Shown here one piece after another: positions 1 to 6,503 of a stretch of DNA of 10,651 nucleotides. Source of the stretch: JAUWQU01 sp964605095. Lineage in GTDB: Bacteria; Planctomycetota; Phycisphaerae; SM23-33. How positions within the stretch are numbered: the first letter of the stretch is position 1; every line of letters starts with the position of its first letter. The stretch covers positions 1 through 10,651 of the forward strand of contig CAZSBS010000169.1 in NCBI GenBank assembly GCA_964605095.1, in the 5' to 3' direction. The notes under the pieces were generated by a model, which was not told the origin of the DNA, ran no database searches, and saw nothing but the letters and a program-made list of their open reading frames with translations. A program made the translations under genes and the position numbers.

Positions 1-968
1 CCGCTGGCCAGGCCCACGCGTTCCACGCCGTAGAGCAGGTAGTACCACCACCCGCCGCCGCCCTGGGCGACAAGGCCGAAGTTCTTGTCCATCCAGTCCA
101 GGCCTTTGTTCAGCGGGCGGAGGACAGCCTGGACCTTCGGGCCCTGGTCGCACTTGACGAACCCGTCAGCCAGGAGGTTGTCGTAACAGAGGAACATCGA
201 CGCCAGGCCCGCCGTGGTCATGGTGGCTGAAGGCGACTGGTTGGCGCGGTAGCCCCAGCCGCCATCAGCGCACTGGCATTCCAGCCAGTGCTTCAGGATC
301 TTGTACCAGTATTCGCGCGGCACCTCCTCGTCGGCCTGGACGCCGGCCCAGACGCCAAGCACGCCATACTGGCTGTTGGAGTTGTCGCCGCTGCTCTGGC
401 CGTCGCCGTTGCTGTCGTAGTCGTAGCTGCCATCCTTGGTGGACAACATCAGCATGAGCACGTCGCTCTTGAGGAAAGGCTTGTACGGGCTGCTCACCAT
501 TCCCGACCGCTTGATCGCGGCCAGGAAGGCGTTGGCGCGCAGGCCAAGCTCGTAGGTCTTGTGACAGAAGATATTGGTGCCGCCCGCAGCGACCGGCGCG
601 CCCGGGCGGGCGTTGAGCATCCTGGCGGGGACCTGTCGCTTGCCCAGCCACTCCAGGGCGCTCTTCATCTTCGGGTCGGTGACCTTGATCAGATCGCTTT
701 CCAGCAAGGCGTAGGTGGCTATCGCCGTTGGGCCGACGAGGTAATTGGCGTCGTGCTGCGGCCAGGAACCGTCGCCGCCCTGGGCCCCCTTGAGGTACTC
801 TACTCCCTTCTTGATGGCCTTTTCGACCGCCTCGGGCGAGAACATCACCGGGTCCGCCGGGGCGGCATTAGCTGGTTGGACAAAAGCTGACCGACCCAGA
901 AATGCAACCGCCGCGGTCCCAAGGCCCAACGTCTTGAGGAACCCTCTACGATTAATCCGCACACACAT
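1..968 (-). CDS. Tat-exported prenyltransferase/squalene-cyclase-repeat protein (3' end outside window)
   Basis: The frame is open from an ATG at 968 to the window edge, giving 322 codons with the C-terminus missing. The N-terminus (MCVRINRRGFLKTLGLG, then a hydrophobic stretch to about residue 30 and an AANA-like cleavage region) carries the twin-arginine motif RRGFLK, so Tat export is likely. The mature part shows squalene-cyclase/prenyltransferase (alpha-toroid) repeats: a first QGGDGSWP near residue 65, a second QCADGGWGYR, then a third repeat leading into WWYYLLYGVERVGLASG. The last string resembles planctomycete proteins in which this fold is joined to a DUF4159 domain; that join would lie beyond the edge and is inferred. 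I see no acidic catalytic motif proving cyclase activity, so the fold may be structural. The start is supported by GGGAGAA at 975-981, six bases before the ATG. The gene lies 163 bases downstream of prfB and seems to have its own promoter. Confidence 0.85.
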   Translation of the reverse strand, partial: MCVRINRRGFLKTLGLGTAAVAFLGRSAFVQPANAAPADPVMFSPEAVEKAIKKGVEYLKGAQGGDGSWPQHDANYLVGPTAIATYALLESDLIKVTDPKMKSALEWLGKRQVPARMLNARPGAPVAAGGTNIFCHKTYELGLRANAFLAAIKRSGMVSSPYKPFLKSDVLMLMLSTKDGSYDYDSNGDGQSSGDNSNSQYGVLGVWAGVQADEEVPREYWYKILKHWLECQCADGGWGYRANQSPSATMTTAGLASMFLCYDNLLADGFVKCDQGPKVQAVLRPLNKGLDWMDKNFGLVAQGGGGWWYYLLYGVERVGLAS

Positions 969-1045
969 GTCTCGTTCTCCCAACTCGTTTCGTTGGTCTT
1001 GGCACAGGCCTACGGCCCGTCGGCAACGCGGGGCCTCTCGCCCTG

Positions 1046-1074
1046 ATTATCACACAAGTGCAGACACGCGACAA
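1046..1074 (-). promoter_or_regulatory. Predicted sigma-70-type promoter of the squalene-cyclase-repeat gene
   Basis: On the minus strand TTGTCG (1069-1074, 4/6 match to the -35 consensus) is followed after exactly 17 bases by GATAAT (1046-1051, 5/6 match to the -10). Transcription would start near 1039, leaving a leader of about 70 bases before the ATG at 968. The promoter lies wholly in the gap after prfB, so the downstream gene need not rely on prfB read-through. This is a consensus match by eye only. Confidence 0.5.
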
Positions 1075-1131
1075 GCAGCCATGTCAGCACAGCACAGCCA
1101 AACACTTTTTCCCGCAACCCCGGCCAGGGGG

Positions 1132-2251
1132 CTAAACCTTCTGCTTCTTCGACAGCCGAAGCTGAAGCATCGCGTCAATGAATTCCTGGATCTCGCCGCC
1201 CAGCACGCGGTCGGTCTGGCCGACCTTCAGGTCCGTCCGCTCGTCGCGGACCAACTGGTACGGGTACAGCACGTACGAGCGGATCTGGCTGCCGAAGGCG
1301 ATCTCGCCCTTCTCGCCGTATATCCGTGACAGTTCGGCGTCGCGCTTGGCCAGTTCCGCTTGGTAAATCTTGGCCATGAGCATCTTGCGGGCCAAGGCGC
1401 GATTCTGGTGCTGGCTTCGCTCGTTCTGGCAGGCCGCGACGATCCCCGTCGGAATGTGCGTCAGCCTGATCGCGCTGGATGTCTTGTTGACGTGCTGGCC
1501 TCCGGCGCCGCTGGCGCGGTAGACGTCCTCACGCACGTCCTTGTCCCAGTCGACCTCCACCTCGATGTCGTCCAGCACAGGCAGCACGTCTACCGAGGCG
1601 AAGCTCGTGTGCCGGCGGTTCTGGGCGTCAAACGGGCTTACCCGCACCAGCCGGTGAACGCCGCGCTCGCACGAGAGATACCCATAAACGTACGGGCCGC
1701 GAATCAGCAGGGTAACCGAGCGGATGCCGGCTTCCTCGCCATCGGTGCGGTCGATCTCGCTGACCGAGTAGCCGGCCCGCTCAAAGTACCGCAGATACAT
1801 CCGAAACAGCATCTCGGCCCAGTCGCAGCTTTCGGTCCCGCCCGCCCCGGCGTGGATCGAGAAGTAGCAGTCGCCCGGATCGTGTGGCCCGGACAACATC
1901 GTCCGCAGTTCGAGACGCTCCATCTCGGGCGAGATCTTCTCGACCTCGCCGGCGACCTCCGCCATCTCCGCCTCGCTGCCTTCCTCGCTGGCCAGTTGGT
2001 GCAGGACCGAGACATCCTCGATCTGCCGCGTGAGCTTGCCCACAGGCGTCAGCACGCCGCGAAGGCTCTTTAGCTCCACCACAAGCTCCTGGGCGACCTC
2101 CTGGTTATCCCAGAAACCCGGCATGCCCATGCGACGCTCGAGCTGGGCCATCTGTTCCAATCGGGCAGGGTAGTCAAAGAGAGTCCCGGATAGCGATGAT
2201 CCGGGAACTGAGAGACTCGATAGTCTCCCGCAACGATTGCACATCTGTCAT
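1132..2251 (-). CDS. prfB: Peptide chain release factor 2 (RF2), expressed by programmed +1 frameshift
   Basis: RF2 recognises UGA and UAA stop codons and triggers peptide release on the ribosome. The gene begins at ATG 2251 (MTDVQSLRETIESL...), reads 25 codons to CTT, meets an in-frame TGA at 2174-2176, and continues in the +1 frame as DYPARLEQMAQLERRM to a TAG at 1132. The joined product is 372 residues (E. coli RF2 has 365). The RF2 anticodon-like tripeptide SPF falls at residues 205-207 and the catalytic GGQ (GAGGQHVNK) at 250-252, the same numbers as in E. coli. The TGA is codon 26, also as in E. coli. An ATG at 2244 lies in the downstream frame, but its 23 extra residues (MCNRCGRLSS...) do not look like RF2. 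AGGAG lies 8 bases before ATG 2251, which supports that start. The gene ends in TAG, a stop read by RF1 rather than RF2. It is divergent from pyrF. Confidence 0.96.
2173..2179 (-). promoter_or_regulatory. prfB programmed +1 frameshift site (CTT TGA C)
   Basis: The minus strand reads CTT TGA C at 2179-2173, the conserved slip heptamer of bacterial prfB. The ribosome pauses at UGA when RF2 is scarce and slips +1, so CTT is followed by GAC. This is the family's autoregulation of RF2 level. The internal Shine-Dalgarno element that normally lies just upstream is weak here: the matching position holds CGGGAC (2188-2183) instead of an AGGGGG-like run. Confidence 0.94.
2184..2206 (-). other. Stem-loop immediately upstream of the prfB slip site
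   Basis: TCCCGGAT (2206-2199) and ATCCGGGA (2191-2184) form a perfect 8-bp stem around a 7-base loop. Its 3' edge is four bases before the CTT of the frameshift site, and it contains the only candidate internal Shine-Dalgarno bases (GGGA). It lies inside the first 25 codons of prfB. Whether it acts in frameshifting is inference. Confidence 0.55.
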
Positions 2252-2259
2252 AACCGCGT

Positions 2260-2264
2260 CTCCT
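2260..2264 (-). promoter_or_regulatory. Ribosome binding site that fixes the prfB start
   Basis: AGGAG on the minus strand (2264-2260) lies 8 bases before ATG 2251. It would leave 15 bases to the ATG at 2244, so it favours the zero-frame start used by the frameshift model. Confidence 0.75.
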
Positions 2265-2274
2265 AAGTCTTTCC

Positions 2275-2304
2275 ATTATACCACGGTGCGCCCTGGGGCC
2301 GCAA
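2275..2304 (-). promoter_or_regulatory. Predicted prfB promoter with perfect TATAAT
   Basis: The minus strand holds a perfect TATAAT at 2280-2275, 23 bases upstream of the prfB ATG. That puts the transcription start near 2268 and gives a short leader of about 17 bases carrying the AGGAG. The -35 is poor: TTGCGG at 2304-2299, 18 bases away, matches the consensus at only three positions and overlaps the tandem repeat at 2301-2330. Confidence 0.5.
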
Positions 2305-2330
2305 ATGTTCAATGTGCAAATGTTCAATGT
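2301..2330. repeat. Perfect 15-bp tandem duplication between prfB and pyrF
   Basis: GCAAATGTTCAATGT is present twice, back to back, at 2301-2315 and 2316-2330, followed by TCAA, which resembles the start of a further partial copy of the inner TTCAA. The unit is AT-rich in GC-rich surroundings. It lies at the -35 side of the predicted prfB promoter and upstream of pyrF, so it could bind a regulator or be a slippage product; nothing in the sequence decides between these. Confidence 0.8.
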
Positions 2331-2475
2331 TCAACTGGTCTGCCTTGAGCGGAACAGCCGGGCCGCATCGCCTGTGGGTGGTTTGGCGCCGGTCGGGGAA
2401 GTCTGGCTTCGATGACAACCTGCCAACTCTTTCCGCATCCCGATTTGTCTTCTGGCCCATCCAGGGCGTACGAGG

Positions 2476-2481
2476 TATAAC
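2476..2481 (+). promoter_or_regulatory. Possible -10 element of the pyrF promoter
   Basis: TATAAC (5/6 match to the -10 consensus) lies 34 bases before the pyrF GTG. No convincing -35 sits 16-18 bases upstream; TTGTCT at 2445-2450 is 25 bases away, which is too far. The element stands alone, so the call is weak. Confidence 0.3.
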
Positions 2482-2503
2482 GGTTCGACCACCAGAAACA
2501 ACC

Positions 2504-2509
2504 AAGGAG
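2504..2509 (+). promoter_or_regulatory. Ribosome binding site that fixes the pyrF GTG start
   Basis: AAGGAG lies six bases before GTG 2516. No comparable site precedes the upstream in-frame ATG at 2312, so this element decides the start of pyrF. Confidence 0.85.
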
Positions 2510-2515
2510 CGCCAC

Positions 2516-3439
2516 GTGACGCAGACAACCGCCAACTTCGCCGACCGCTTGCTGGACGCCATCGACGCAAAAGGCTCGCCGGTGTGCGTGGGCATCGACC
2601 CGAAGTACGACCGCCTTCCCCCAGCCCTCTCGGCCGGCCTGGACGCCGACGCATCCGCGCAACTGGCCAGGATCGGCGAGTTCTGCTGGCAGGTCCTCGA
2701 GGCGGTGGCCCCTCACGTCCCGGCCGTAAAGCCTCAGTCGGCATACTTCGAGGCATACGGCGCCGCCGGGGTCGAGACGTACTTCCAGGTCGTACGATGG
2801 GCTCACGAGCTTGGGCTGCTTGTCATCGGCGACGCCAAGCGAAACGACATCGGTTCCACGGCCGAGGCATACGCCGCCGGGCACTTGGCTGGGCCGGACA
2901 AGGCCGACAGCCTGACCGTCAACGCCTACTTCGGCATAGACGGGCTAAAGCCGTTCCTGGACGTCTGTAGCGCTCAGGGCAAGGGCGCCTTTGCGCTGGT
3001 CCGGACGTCCAACCGCTCGGCGGGGCAGGTGCAGGACTTCGCAAACGCCGACGGCAAGAAACTTTACGAGCACATGGCTGAACTGGTGGCCACCTTTGGC
3101 GACGCCGCCGGCCTGGTCGGGCGACGAGGCTACAGTAGCCTCGGCGCGGTAGTCGGAGCGACCTGGCCCGAAGAGGCCCGCCGGCTCCGCCAACTCATGC
3201 CACGGCAGATATTCCTCGTCCCCGGATACGGCGCACAGGGCGCCTCAGCCAGCGACTGCGCAGCCTGCTTCAAGGACGACGGTGCCGGCGCAATCGTAAA
3301 TGCCAGCCGATCGGTTATTTACGCTCATCGCCAGGCGGAATATGCCAATCTGCCCTGGCAGAAGGCTGTCCAGCAGGCTGCCAAGGCTTTCGCCGAGGAC
3401 ATTAAGAAGGCGGTAACAGCAGTAGTAAGAAGTAGTTAG
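2516..3439 (+). CDS. pyrF: Orotidine-5'-phosphate decarboxylase, type 2 (long form)
   Basis: The enzyme removes CO2 from orotidine 5'-monophosphate to give UMP, the last step of de novo pyrimidine synthesis, in the cytoplasm. From GTG 2516 the product is 307 residues, the size of the long bacterial (type 2) enzymes. Seen along the TIM barrel: CVGIDPKYDRLP near 24-35, VKPQ at 71-74, the catalytic signature GDAKRNDIGSTA with Asp106, Lys108 and Asp111, TVNAYFGIDGLKPF near 134-147, RGYSSLGAVVGAT near 204-216, the phosphate-binding VPGYGAQGAS at 235-244, and NASRSVIYA at 262-270. The frame stays open upstream to an ATG at 2312, but those 68 residues have no family match and the AAGGAG fits the GTG. 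The last codons (VVRSS) run into a simple purine-rich tract. The gene diverges from prfB and no other pyr gene is present. Confidence 0.95.
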   Translation: MTQTTANFADRLLDAIDAKGSPVCVGIDPKYDRLPPALSAGLDADASAQLARIGEFCWQVLEAVAPHVPAVKPQSAYFEAYGAAGVETYFQVVRWAHELGLLVIGDAKRNDIGSTAEAYAAGHLAGPDKADSLTVNAYFGIDGLKPFLDVCSAQGKGAFALVRTSNRSAGQVQDFANADGKKLYEHMAELVATFGDAAGLVGRRGYSSLGAVVGATWPEEARRLRQLMPRQIFLVPGYGAQGASASDCAACFKDDGAGAIVNASRSVIYAHRQAEYANLPWQKAVQQAAKAFAEDIKKAVTAVVRSS

Positions 3440-3490
3440 GAAGTAGTAAGTAGGAAGAAGGGAAGAAGCGGAAGCGAAGAAGAACCCGAA
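3420..3490 (+). repeat. Purine-rich simple-sequence tract across the pyrF stop codon
   Basis: The plus strand carries irregular repeats of AGTAGTAAG, AAGTAGT and GGAAGAAG units, almost free of C up to about 3468. The last pyrF codons and its TAG (3437-3439) lie inside it, so the tract has set the C-terminal residues. A comparable purine-rich tract lies at 9061-9180. Confidence 0.65.
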
Positions 3491-3491
3491 G

Positions 3492-3513
3492 CCCAGGGAT
3501 AGCAATCCCTGGG
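3492..3513 (+). terminator. Perfect 9-bp hairpin downstream of pyrF, possible terminator
   Basis: CCCAGGGAT (3492-3500) and ATCCCTGGG (3505-3513) pair perfectly around the tetraloop AGCA. It begins 52 bases after the pyrF stop. No T-run follows on the plus strand, so it is not a textbook intrinsic terminator. It could protect the 3' end, support factor-dependent termination, or be a dispersed palindromic repeat. Confidence 0.45.
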
Positions 3514-3584
3514 AGAACCCCCCGGGACGGAACAAACCCCAGAAAAGCGTTCTAACAGCAGCACTTTCAGTGACTTGCATCCCA

Positions 3585-4421
3585 ATGCCGCGACGTAGCA
3601 AGAATGTTCAACTCTTCGCCCTCCGGGAGCCCCCTCCGGAGACGCTTATTCTGCGCGCCCGGCGGTATCGACTCGTCCGCGTCTTCAAGCACGACTTCTT
3701 TGCGGCGACGTGCCTGTACGAGGCCGCAGAACCCGCCGAAGCGGACATACCCCGCATCGTCGTCAAGTTTGGGAGAACGCAGGAGTTATGGGGCTTCCCT
3801 CTGGACTGGTATGGCCGGTGGATATGCAGTCATGAGCAAGACATCTACCGGCACCTGGCAAACTTGCCGGGCGTGCCGCGCTGGGTTGGCTGCGTCGATG
3901 ACACGACCTACGCCATCGAGTACATCGACGCCCAGCCGCTGGACCACTTCGACACGGCGCCGCCGGGGTTCTTCGACAGGCTTGCGGAGATCTTTCGCCT
4001 GATGCACGCGCGCGGCGTGGCCTACTGCGACGCCAACAAGCAGTCCAATATCCTGGTCGATGAGCTTGGCCGGCCCTTCGTCATCGACTTCCAGATCAGC
4101 ATTCATCGCCGAGACAACTGGCCCTGGCCTCTGTGCGCCATCTCCGCGATGATCGTCCGCAAGGCCCAGCGAGCCGACATGTACCATCTCTACAAGCACA
4201 AGCGCCGCCTGGCGCCCGGCGAACTGACCGGCGAGGAAGATGCGTTCAGCCGCCGCCGCGGCCGGGTGCATGTGCTTCATCGAAAGCTATCCGCACGCTG
4301 GCGCGACATGCGACGCTGGTTCCTTCGCCGCCAGTACAAGGCAGGCCGGCTCGAAAGCCCCACAGCCAACCTGGAAGACCACCGCCAGCCGGAAAAGGAC
4401 GCCTGGAGAAACAAGGACTAG
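3585..4421 (+). CDS. Protein-kinase-fold protein, lipopolysaccharide-kinase/RIO-like
   Basis: From ATG 3585 the product is 278 residues. It shows a compact kinase fold: VVKFGR with the putative ATP-anchoring Lys61, HEQDIYRHL with a helix-C Glu84, a hinge-like YAIEYI near 109-114, a catalytic loop YCDANKQSNILV with Asp149 and Asn155, and a metal-binding VIDFQ with Asp168. This layout is known from LPS-core kinases (WaaP/RfaY type), RIO and aminoglycoside-phosphotransferase-like enzymes; the substrate cannot be read. The C-terminal 75 residues are very basic (for example KHKRR, SRRRGR, RWFLRR) and may bind membrane or nucleic acid. An in-frame GTG at 3570 would add five residues; neither start has a clear Shine-Dalgarno sequence, so the start is uncertain. 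No LPS or glycosyltransferase genes are adjacent. The next 147 bases, to 4568, hold only a lone TTGACT (4453-4458) and TACAAT (4499-4504), badly spaced for a promoter. Confidence 0.7.
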   Translation: MPRRSKNVQLFALREPPPETLILRARRYRLVRVFKHDFFAATCLYEAAEPAEADIPRIVVKFGRTQELWGFPLDWYGRWICSHEQDIYRHLANLPGVPRWVGCVDDTTYAIEYIDAQPLDHFDTAPPGFFDRLAEIFRLMHARGVAYCDANKQSNILVDELGRPFVIDFQISIHRRDNWPWPLCAISAMIVRKAQRADMYHLYKHKRRLAPGELTGEEDAFSRRRGRVHVLHRKLSARWRDMRRWFLRRQYKAGRLESPTANLEDHRQPEKDAWRNKD

Positions 4422-4568
4422 CGCAAGGGGTGGCAGAAGGGGAAGAAAAACCTTGACTCTGTCGAGAGGGCCAAGGAACATCCTGGAAAGACCTAACGTA
4501 CAATTGACGCTTACGAATCAGGCTCCGCTCGACAGCTAAGTGGAAGAAACTTCTGGGGACAAGAACGC

Positions 4569-5363
4569 ATGACAGCTAGACCCTCTGACTTGCCGGATTA
4601 TGAGGCCCCACCCGTGGCAGAAGTGGTCCTCGGGGTCAATTTCACAATTCCTGGCGGATTAAAAGTTTATCACATCGGCCTGTACCGGGAGCGGATCAAG
4701 TCCAAGTTCCCGAAGTTTCAGGAGCAGCCCCCACTGCCGGCGCAGGATGTTCCGGCCTTTAGTGTGTTTTCAGGGTCTCCTCCGCTGCCCCGGTGCTGGT
4801 TCCTCGATGAAAGCGAGAACAGGCTTATCCAAATCCAGGCTGACCGTTTCATCCACAATTGGCGGAAAGTAACGGGCAAAGAGGAATACCCCCGGTATGA
4901 GGTAATTCGTGATGAGTTTGTTGCCCGATGGGATGAGTTTTGCGAGTTCCTTGTAGATCAGGGCGTCAGTAAGCCGATATTGAACGCGTGTGAGCTTGCG
5001 TACGTCAACCATATATCCAAGGAAGCCTGTTGGACTGAGCCGAAGGATTTGGGCCGATTATTCTCGTTTCTGGCAAATGACATCTCTGGCGGGGCTGGGC
5101 ACACGCTTGAGTCTGTGCAATGTGGCCTTCGATTCAAGCTTCCTGGAGGCAACGGGCATCTCAATGTCAGCATGACGCCGGCCATCCGGGCGCAAGACCA
5201 GCAGGAGATACTGCGTTTCGATCTCTCTGCTCGGGGGTCATTGGTTTCTGTGGATAAGGCACAGTTGGTAGAATGGTTTGATGGAGCCCGCGAGGCTATC
5301 GTACGGGTGTTCACAAGCTTGACAACCAAAGAAGCACACTTGTGCTGGGAAAGAGAAACATAA
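4569..5363 (+). CDS. TIGR04255 family protein, first gene of a three-gene cassette
   Basis: The product has 264 residues, close to the usual 250-270 of the sporadically distributed family TIGR04255, whose function is not known to me. Recognised by pattern: the N-terminal YEAPPVAEVVLGVNF (residues 10-24), a central LIQIQADRFIHNWR segment, an ACELAYVNHI strand, and the C-terminal FTSLTTKEAHLCWERE. There is no signal peptide, membrane helix or obvious catalytic motif, so it is probably cytoplasmic. Its stop TAA shares bases with the ATG of the next gene (TAATG), which points to translational coupling. The Shine-Dalgarno is weak (GGGG 11 bases upstream). G+C is lower than in the flanking genes: 4921-4980 has 30 of 60 and 5221-5280 has 29 of 60, against 38 of 60 at 2881-2940 in pyrF. 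Confidence 0.75.
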   Translation: MTARPSDLPDYEAPPVAEVVLGVNFTIPGGLKVYHIGLYRERIKSKFPKFQEQPPLPAQDVPAFSVFSGSPPLPRCWFLDESENRLIQIQADRFIHNWRKVTGKEEYPRYEVIRDEFVARWDEFCEFLVDQGVSKPILNACELAYVNHISKEACWTEPKDLGRLFSFLANDISGGAGHTLESVQCGLRFKLPGGNGHLNVSMTPAIRAQDQQEILRFDLSARGSLVSVDKAQLVEWFDGAREAIVRVFTSLTTKEAHLCWERET

Positions 5364-5956
5364 TGATGGTTCCCAACATGTCCATTACGGCTAGCCAGCC
5401 CGTGCCAAGCCCCCGCGGGCTTTCAGATGCGGACGTGCAGCTTTCGCATATAGAAGAAGCACTCGCGGACGATGCGACACTAAGTGCCGATCTCCTTACC
5501 AACAAGTCGAATAGGGCTTTCCAAGGATCACCCAGCCGACCGCTTTGGCAAGAAGTGGCGGATGGGGGGGCGAATTCGACCATGGATGTGATCCCAACAA
5601 GCGATCTGCCAGCCTGGCTCCGTATTTGCCTTCCCCGCCTTCTCCGGCTCTGTAGCCTGACGCCTAACTGGGATTCCTATGGCAGTCCGCCCCCGACGCT
5701 GGCCTTGGTCAAGGGCGTTGTAAGTTGGCTGCGCTTTGCGGAGAAAGAGACCCTCCCCGAGCCGGAAGTGGTGCCCGCAAGCGGCGGTGGCATCCAGTTG
5801 GAGTGGTATCTCGGCAGGAGGGAGTTGGAGATCGAGTTCACGCCCACCGGACAAATAGAATACCTCCGTTCAGACAACGAACACAATGAGGAGAAAGAGG
5901 ACGTTATCAAGGACCTCGACGACCTCCGATCCCTGCTTGGGTGGTTAATCGGATAG
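5363..5956 (+). CDS. Hypothetical protein with NWDSYGSPPPT motif, second cassette gene
   Basis: The start is taken as ATG 5363, which overlaps the previous stop as TAATG, giving 197 residues. The next codon is also ATG, and an in-frame GTG at 5342 is possible but would overlap more. The first 80 residues look polar and disordered. The conserved core follows: LRLCSLTPNWDSYGSPPPTLALVKG in two parts around residues 100-125, then GGGIQLEWYLGRRELEIEFTP, alternating strand-like segments, and an acidic tail (HNEEKEDVIKDLDDL). The NWDSYG-PPP string with an ELEIEF strand is a pattern I have seen in uncharacterised small proteins, some near TIGR04255 genes; this is memory, not a search. No enzyme motif is visible. 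Purine-rich GGGAAAGAG before the start can serve as ribosome binding site. Confidence 0.65.
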   Translation: MMVPNMSITASQPVPSPRGLSDADVQLSHIEEALADDATLSADLLTNKSNRAFQGSPSRPLWQEVADGGANSTMDVIPTSDLPAWLRICLPRLLRLCSLTPNWDSYGSPPPTLALVKGVVSWLRFAEKETLPEPEVVPASGGGIQLEWYLGRRELEIEFTPTGQIEYLRSDNEHNEEKEDVIKDLDDLRSLLGWLIG

Positions 5957-5960
5957 GATA

Positions 5961-5968
5961 GGGGGAGG
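5961..5968 (+). promoter_or_regulatory. Ribosome binding site that fixes the third cassette gene's GTG start
   Basis: GGGGGAGG ends three bases before GTG 5972, in the 15-base gap after the previous stop. This strong site supports the GTG start. Confidence 0.7.
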
Positions 5969-5971
5969 CGC

Positions 5972-6403
5972 GTGGCTGAGGTCGGAATTGGCCGCCAAGA
6001 TGACTCGACGATTCCCAATGCCGAAGATCTTTACAGGCGAGTGGTCGAGGAACGGATCGTTACTGAACAAGCTACTGGCCGTAAGCGGCTTTCTTCACAG
6101 GCGTTCTCCGATCCTCGCAATGAGATATCAGTCGACTTGTCCTCGATGATCTCGCCGGAGGAAAGCATGAGGCTTGGATTGAGGTTCGGAGGCGGGCCTA
6201 TCCTCGGGGTTGTTGCGATCACCGCAGGTCAGGCGCGCGAGTTCGACCAGGTGATCGTGCGGGATCCCCTCACTGAAGACCCGGCCCTGTCGCTCCCTGA
6301 AAACCCGGCCCATGCGCTGATTTGCGGGAAAAAGAAGGCGCAAAGACGTTTGGCAGCGCAGGCGCGCTGGGTCTATCCGCCAGGCCAGAATCCTTTTGTC
6401 TAG
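5972..6403 (+). CDS. Small hypothetical protein, third cassette gene
   Basis: The product has 143 residues from GTG 5972. It begins with a charged helix-like part (AEDLYRRVVEERIVTEQ) and continues with KRLSSQAFSDPRNEISVDLSS (about residues 39-59), a glycine-rich LGLRFGGGPILGVVAITAGQAREF, then QVIVRDPLTEDP and ENPAHALICGKKKAQRRLAAQARWVYPP at the C-terminus. The combination SSQAF..EISVDLSS plus DP..NPAHALICGKK reads as a conserved family that I recall among small uncharacterised proteins, but I cannot name it. There is no signal peptide or transmembrane segment. The tight spacing behind the two upstream genes suggests one transcript. The gene converges on the sulfatase; the 100 bases between their stops hold no clear terminator. 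Confidence 0.65.
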   Translation: MAEVGIGRQDDSTIPNAEDLYRRVVEERIVTEQATGRKRLSSQAFSDPRNEISVDLSSMISPEESMRLGLRFGGGPILGVVAITAGQAREFDQVIVRDPLTEDPALSLPENPAHALICGKKKAQRRLAAQARWVYPPGQNPFV

Positions 6404-6503
6404 AATCTGGCATCATCCAAGTAGACATCCGATGAAAGCCATGCTTCTGGACCAACGGCCCAGAACCAGGACAAGTGCGGATGATCGCGGATCGAAGATA
6501 AGG

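Noticed and set aside
288..890. Plus-strand 200-residue frame opposite the squalene-cyclase-repeat gene
   Set aside because: Antisense shadow of a gene with a Tat signal and recognisable repeats; the translation shows no motif.
1132..2244. prfB starting at ATG 2244 as a single uninterrupted 370-residue frame
   Set aside because: Its first 23 residues do not resemble RF2, the ribosome binding site fits ATG 2251, and CTT TGA C at codon 26 with SPF and GGQ at the E. coli positions shows the frameshift arrangement.
2312..2515. N-terminal extension of pyrF from ATG 2312
   Set aside because: The 68 residues have no family resemblance and the start has no good ribosome binding site; it also runs through the 15-bp tandem repeat, while GTG 2516 has AAGGAG at ideal spacing.
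6440..6480. Possible bidirectional terminator TTCTGG...CCAGAA between the convergent third cassette gene and the sulfatase
   Set aside because: Only six base pairs with a 9-base loop and no T-run on either strand.
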